A stretch of 7,457 nt of DNA from Candidatus Saccharimonadota bacterium (GTDB lineage: Bacteria; Patescibacteriota; Saccharimonadia; Saccharimonadales; JACDFO01): contig JACDFO010000039.1 in assembly GCA_013815785.1 (NCBI GenBank), positions 1-7,457 on the forward strand, in the 5' to 3' direction. A model generated the notes under the pieces. The model saw only the letters and a program-made list of their open reading frames with translations. It was not told where the DNA came from and did not search any database. Shown piece by piece: positions 4,812 to 7,457 of this stretch; within the stretch, counting starts at the first letter, position 1; each line of letters opens with the position of its first letter. A program made the translations under genes and the position numbers.

Positions 4812-4884
4812 TCGGGGTGACAGGACTTGAACCTGCGACCTCACGGCCCCCAGCCGTACGCGCTACCAACTGCGCCACACCCCG
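4809..4884 (-). tRNA. tRNA-Pro (anticodon GGG), CCA encoded
   Basis: The minus strand folds as a canonical cloverleaf. The acceptor is CGGGGTG with CACCCCG (7 bp), and the D-arm is GCGC/GCGC with loop AGTTGGTA. The anticodon stem is TACGG/CCGTG with loop CTGGGGG, giving anticodon GGG. The T-arm is GCAGG, loop TTCAAGT, then CCTGT. The discriminator is A and CCA follows in the DNA. GGG reads CCC and CCU proline codons. The gene lies 32 bp after the queA stop on the same strand, so it may be cotranscribed with queA; a weak internal -10 (TAAAAT on the minus strand, near 4900) is also possible. The terminator palindrome begins within the CCA. Confidence 0.96.
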
Positions 4885-4916
4885 ATGATATGACACCCAG
4901 GTATTTTAGCCTACAA

Positions 4917-5981
4917 CTATATAATCAACATAGAGTCGCCGTAGCTGAGGAACGCGTATTTTTCTTTAATCGCTTCTTGGTATGCAGATTCTAAATTACT
5001 CCAGCTTGCGAATGCGGCGGCGAGCATCAGTACGGTACTTTTGGGTGCATGAAAGTTCGTCAGCAGCTTATCGATAACTTTAAATTCGTATCCAGGATAG
5101 ATAAATATATCCGCCTCACCACAAATCACATTTGTACTATCTGTAAAAGCTGTAAAAGGTCCGTCCTTTTTAAGTGAGAGTAAATGTGAATTATTTGCAG
5201 CATACTCTAAAGTGCGTGCTACTGTTGTGCCGATCGCTACAATTCCACTACTGTTAAGTTTTGCTTTTCTTATAATTTCTATCGTTTCCTTTGGAATCTC
5301 AAAATGTTCGCTATGCATATCATGTGCTTCGATTTCGTCGCTACGAATGGGTAGGAAAGTGCCTAGCCCGACGTGCAAAGTTAGGTAAACGATTTGCACG
5401 CCTTTGGCGCGAAGTTCGTACTCTAAATCCTTGGTAAAATTCAGCGATGCAGTGGGTGCTGCGACAGAACCAGGTTCACGTGCGAACACAGTTTGATAGC
5501 GTTGAATGTCTTCTAATGTTGCCTCGCGGTGCATGTAAGGTGGCAAGGGAACTGTGCCGACATGCTCAGCTAGGCTCAATAGTGGCAGTGTACTGCTAAT
5601 CTTAGTTATGCCTCCATCTAATACGGCTTCTACCGTCACCTCATTATCTGCTATTTTTAAAATCTCACCTTGCCGCAATTTGCCACGGTATAAAACTTTT
5701 CGAGTATATGCGTCCAATGAATGATGATCTTCGAGCAGCAACAACTCGCGGGATTGTCCTTTGGTGTTTTTAGCTAGTAGGCGAGCCTTGATAACCCTGG
5801 TATCATTCAGTACCACAACATCACCAGGATTAAGATATTCAACCATATCAGCGTAGGAACGGTGTTCAACGTCGCCATTTGATTTATCTTTAACGAGCAA
5901 TCGGCTAGCTCCGCGTTCTTTGGGCGGATGCTGGGCTATTAAATTTTCCGGAAGCTCATATGTAAAATCTGAAACACGCAT
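4917..5981 (-). CDS. queA: SAM:tRNA ribosyltransferase-isomerase QueA
   Basis: QueA transfers and isomerises the ribosyl part of SAM onto preQ1-tRNA, making epoxyqueuosine at position 34. The 354 residues are full length. Conserved stretches are the N-terminus DFTYELPENLIAQHPP (5-20), PGDVVVLNDTRVIKARL (52-68), VPLPPYM (144-150), YQTVFAREPGSVAAPTA (162-178), VYLTLHVGLGTFLPI (198-212), EHFEIP (225-230) and TNFHAPKSTVLMLAAAFA (about 309-326). The usually conserved PTAGLHFT reads PTASLNFT, so His is Asn at residue 181. The start is supported by a GATAAT box 7 bp upstream and by the normal N-terminus. Whether other queuosine genes exist here is unknown; queA with only late steps would imply scavenging of preQ1. 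It is divergent from the dehydratase-RNase H gene over 28 bp. Confidence 0.96.
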   Translation of the reverse strand: MRVSDFTYELPENLIAQHPPKERGASRLLVKDKSNGDVEHRSYADMVEYLNPGDVVVLNDTRVIKARLLAKNTKGQSRELLLLEDHHSLDAYTRKVLYRGKLRQGEILKIADNEVTVEAVLDGGITKISSTLPLLSLAEHVGTVPLPPYMHREATLEDIQRYQTVFAREPGSVAAPTASLNFTKDLEYELRAKGVQIVYLTLHVGLGTFLPIRSDEIEAHDMHSEHFEIPKETIEIIRKAKLNSSGIVAIGTTVARTLEYAANNSHLLSLKKDGPFTAFTDSTNVICGEADIFIYPGYEFKVIDKLLTNFHAPKSTVLMLAAAFASWSNLESAYQEAIKEKYAFLSYGDSMLII

Positions 5982-5988
5982 AGGGTCT

Positions 5989-5994
5989 ATTATC
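5989..5994 (-). promoter_or_regulatory. -10 box of queA
   Basis: On the minus strand GATAAT ends 7 bp before the queA ATG. No Shine-Dalgarno site is present, so the mRNA is predicted to be leaderless. The matching -35 would lie inside the divergent gene. Confidence 0.5.
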
Positions 5995-5997
5995 TGT

Positions 5998-6003
5998 TAA
6001 TAT
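5998..6003 (+). promoter_or_regulatory. -10 box of the dehydratase-RNase H gene
   Basis: TAATAT ends 6 bp before the ATG at 6010. It is a weaker match to consensus than its neighbours, but the spacing equals that of the other local promoters. TATTAT at 5988-5993 is an alternative that would give a short leader. An in-frame TAA at 6004-6006 blocks any upstream start. Confidence 0.4.
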
Positions 6004-6009
6004 TAATGG

Positions 6010-6678
6010 ATGTGGCAAGAAGAAGATAATAAGTTATACCGAAAATTTAAATTCAGCGATTTTCGTGAGGCTGTTGCGTTCATGAACCGAATCGCTGCAA
6101 TAGCTGAGGAGCTGAACCATCATCCTAAAATCCATAACACCTACAGCACAGTTGAGCTTTGGCTCAGTACGCACGATGCTGGTGATACCGTAACTAATAT
6201 CGACCACGCATTCGCTAAACGTGTAGACGAGATGCTTGCCTCACCTGTAAAAAATCCACCAATGAAAAACGAAAAACAGATAAAAATGTATGCTGATGGG
6301 GGATCGCGCGGGAATCCGGGTCCGTCAGCGTCGGGCTACGTTCTACTTGATATGGACGATACTATCATTTTTAAAAGTGGAGTGTACTTAGGTATTACTA
6401 CTAATAACCAAGCAGAATACCAAGCACTCAAATACGGACTTATTGAGGCTCAGAAATTGGGTGCTCAGGAAGTTGACGTATACATGGACAGTTTACTGGT
6501 TATTAATCAGATGAAAGGTATCTTTAAGGTAAAAAACCGTGATTTGTGGCCGATACACGAAGCAATAAAAGAGCAGGCCCATTTTTTCAAAAAAGTCCGC
6601 TATACGCACGTGCCGCGTGAACTTAATAAACTGGCTGACGCAGAAGTAAACGAAGTCCTAGACGCCGAGCTAAAATGA
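6010..6678 (+). CDS. Carbinolamine dehydratase-like / RNase HI-like fusion
   Basis: The 222-residue protein joins two families in one uninterrupted frame. Residues 1-76 match pterin-4a-carbinolamine dehydratase (PCD/DCoH): W2, LYRKFKFSDFREAVAFMNRIA, the catalytic pair HHP (37-39), VELWLSTHDAG with H55, and D65. They lack about 20-25 N-terminal residues usual in PCD. A linker (77-90) leads to an RNase HI-like domain (91-216) with all four acidic catalytic residues: D96 in YADGGSRGNPGP, E136 in NNQAEY, D160 in YMDS and D210 in NKLAD, plus HVPRE (200-204). RNase HI cuts the RNA strand of RNA-DNA hybrids. Met85 (ATG 6262) could in principle start a separate RNase H, but no Shine-Dalgarno precedes it. 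The PCD part may serve as a dimerisation module; this is inference. Confidence 0.82.
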   Translation: MWQEEDNKLYRKFKFSDFREAVAFMNRIAAIAEELNHHPKIHNTYSTVELWLSTHDAGDTVTNIDHAFAKRVDEMLASPVKNPPMKNEKQIKMYADGGSRGNPGPSASGYVLLDMDDTIIFKSGVYLGITTNNQAEYQALKYGLIEAQKLGAQEVDVYMDSLLVINQMKGIFKVKNRDLWPIHEAIKEQAHFFKKVRYTHVPRELNKLADAEVNEVLDAELK

Positions 6679-6725
6679 GACACCTATAAGGTTTCTCATC
6701 GCGCGGTGCTTGGGCAAAGCCCAAG
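6676..6725 (+). other. Two hairpins after the fusion gene
   Basis: TGAGA-c-ACCT (6676-6685, starting in the TGA stop) pairs with AGGT-t-TCTCA (6689-6698). CTTGGGC (6709-6715) pairs with GCCCAAG (6719-6725) over an AAA loop. Neither is followed by a T-run. They form a structured 3' untranslated region before the shared terminator; the remainder up to 6754 shows nothing clear. Confidence 0.45.
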
Positions 6726-6754
6726 TCTCCGGCTGCTCTTCCCGACAATAAGAA

Positions 6755-6773
6755 AACCGCCAATTAGGCGGTT
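6755..6773. terminator. Bidirectional terminator, fusion gene and rnpB
   Basis: AACCGCC (6755-6761) pairs with GGCGGTT (6767-6773) over a 5-nt AT-rich loop. TTTTCTTATT follows on the minus strand (for rnpB) and AATTTTCTT on the plus strand (for the fusion gene). Confidence 0.75.
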
Positions 6774-6786
6774 AATTTTCTTAAGT

Positions 6787-7130
6787 GTCAGGTTATCCGT
6801 AAGCCGGGTTCTGTTTTATCTGATCATCTATCTAGTTCTCCGGTTGCCCGAAGACTCTAGCGGGTAGAGTGATGAACTCTGGCGGGACACCAGTCGGTTT
6901 AGCCGACTAAAGTCCATCTCCTTGCAGCAAACAGGGTTTACCTCCCTCTAACGTCACCGTTAGAGATTGTGGGCTTTTACCCCACTCGTTTCACCTTTTC
7001 CTATTGCTAGGTAGTTTCGTTTCTGTGGCACTTTCCCTAGGGTTACCCCCGGTCGCCGTTAGCGACTGTTCTTCCCTAAGCTGCCCGGACTTTCCTCGTA
7101 GCAAGCCACGCGATCAGTCAATAACCTGAC
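6787..7130 (-). ncRNA. rnpB: RNase P RNA
   Basis: This is the catalytic RNA that trims tRNA 5' ends, about 344 nt and complete. Helix P1 pairs GTCAGGTTAT (6787-6796 on the plus strand) with ATAACCTGAC (7121-7130). On the minus strand the 5' core motif GAGGAAAGTCCGGGC maps to 7083-7097, and the 3' core motif ACAGAACCCGGCTTA to 6800-6814. A P4-type pairing between these two regions is the family hallmark. A middle section with GGTGAAACGAGTGGGGTAAAAGCCCAC is the conserved specificity-side region. The gene has its own TATAAT 6 bp before P1 and a terminator just after it, so it is an independent transcript between rplT and the fusion gene. Confidence 0.96.
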
Positions 7131-7136
7131 CAATCT

Positions 7137-7142
7137 ATTATA
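7137..7142 (-). promoter_or_regulatory. -10 box of rnpB
   Basis: TATAAT on the minus strand ends 6 bp before the first base of P1 (7130). Because the 5' end of RNase P RNA is known from its structure, this gives an internal yardstick for how far this organism's -10 boxes lie from the transcription start. No strong -35 is seen; the remaining bases to 7195 hold only a weak CCGC/GCGG hairpin at 7154-7163. Confidence 0.7.
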
Positions 7143-7195
7143 AACTAAAATAGCCGCCAGCGGAATGCAGACAGCTACTTAAAAATCGAACACGA

Positions 7196-7457
7196 TTACT
7201 TAGCGGTTTTTACAATTGCTTCGAAAGCCTTTGGTTCGTTGACAGCGAGTTCAGATAGAATTTTGCGATCAATGGTTATATTTGCTTTCTTAAGTGCTGC
7301 GATCAGTCGGCTATAGGTAGTACCGTTTATGCGGGCACCGGCATTTATACGTGTGTTCCACAACTGACGGAAAGTACGCTTGCGGTTCTTGCGGTCGCGC
7401 GTAGCGTAAACCAATGATTTTGTAATAGCCTGCTTGCCGCGCTTGATACTGCTGCGG
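7196..7457 (-). CDS. rplT: Large-subunit ribosomal protein bL20, C-terminal part
   Basis: Eighty-six codons and the TAA stop are present; the gene continues past the right edge, so its start is not in the window. The visible sequence begins RSSIKRGKQAITKSLVYATRDRK, as expected for the middle of bL20. It continues through RKRTFRQLWNTRINAGAR and NGTTYSRLIAALKKANITIDRKILSELA. Only about 30 N-terminal residues are missing. bL20 binds 23S rRNA early in 50S assembly. The TTG at 7412-7414 should not be taken as a start, since homology carries on upstream of it. The gene usually follows infC and rpmI, which are expected outside the window. Confidence 0.94.
   Translation of the reverse strand, partial: RSSIKRGKQAITKSLVYATRDRKNRKRTFRQLWNTRINAGARINGTTYSRLIAALKKANITIDRKILSELAVNEPKAFEAIVKTAK

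Noticed and set aside
4643..4888. Open frame of 81 codons on the plus strand
   Set aside because: Its C-terminal half (VTGLEPATSRPPAVRATNCATPR, split here as VTGLEPATSRP and the rest) is the classic spurious translation of the antisense strand of a tRNA-Pro gene, and the rest crosses two terminators.
6262..6678. Separate RNase HI gene starting at ATG 6262
   Set aside because: The frame from 6010 is uninterrupted, no Shine-Dalgarno or -10 box precedes 6262, and the upstream part carries intact PCD motifs. An internal start is possible but unsupported.
7196..7414. bL20 starting at the TTG codon at 7412-7414
   Set aside because: The bL20 sequence continues in frame to the window edge, so the gene is simply cut off by the window.
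1..7457. CRISPR array, prophage or insertion sequence
   Set aside because: I saw no regularly spaced direct repeats, transposase, integrase or phage genes; the only mobile-like candidate is the small 317-420 element.
1..7457. Alternative genetic code with UGA as glycine
   Set aside because: Two genes end naturally at TGA at family-appropriate lengths, and no in-frame TGA is needed to complete any protein.

Overview
The window looks like part of a small-genome member of the Candidate Phyla Radiation, most likely a Candidatus Saccharibacteria (TM7) relative. This is inferred from the compact gene set, the reduced or degenerate versions of several housekeeping families, and the style of the MiaA, QueA and winged-helix proteins. 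No 16S gene or search is available to confirm it. TGA ends two genes (470-1057 and 6010-6678), so the UGA-glycine code of Gracilibacteria and Absconditabacteria does not apply.

Layout on the left: the 3' end of thrS is followed by a 104-bp foldable element. Next comes a tightly overlapped plus-strand operon of a HAD-type 5'-nucleotidase, an alkyltransferase-like DNA-repair protein (ATL) and a short MiaA. A second two-gene unit follows, with its own promoter: a winged-helix protein with a degenerate nucleotidyltransferase domain, and a degenerate metallo-beta-lactamase-fold protein. It converges on rpmB (bL28, minus) through a shared 26-bp palindromic terminator. rpmB diverges from a plus-strand site-2-type M50 membrane protease.

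Middle: positions 4403-4808 have no protein gene. They hold an apparent stand-alone structured RNA of about 240-280 nt with its own -10 box, a closing helix starting at the predicted first base, at least seven helices and a terminator. I could not assign it to a known family. It faces a minus-strand unit of queA followed by tRNA-Pro(GGG), whose terminator is a 41-bp perfect palindrome reaching into the encoded CCA end.

Right: queA diverges across only 28 bp from a fusion of a pterin-4a-carbinolamine-dehydratase-like domain to an RNase HI-like domain. Then come a shared terminator, RNase P RNA (rnpB, minus) and the 3' part of rplT (bL20, minus), cut by the window end.

Themes: translation and tRNA maturation dominate (thrS, miaA, queA, rnpB, tRNA-Pro, rpmB, rplT). 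A consistent promoter geometry runs through the window. A TATAAT-like box lies exactly 6 bp upstream of rnpB helix P1, and boxes lie 6-8 bp upstream of five start codons, which suggests that first genes of operons are leaderless. Internal operon genes and rpmB mostly use Shine-Dalgarno sites. The most noteworthy items are the unassigned RNA, the dehydratase-RNase H fusion, the leaderless promoter pattern and the 317-420 element.
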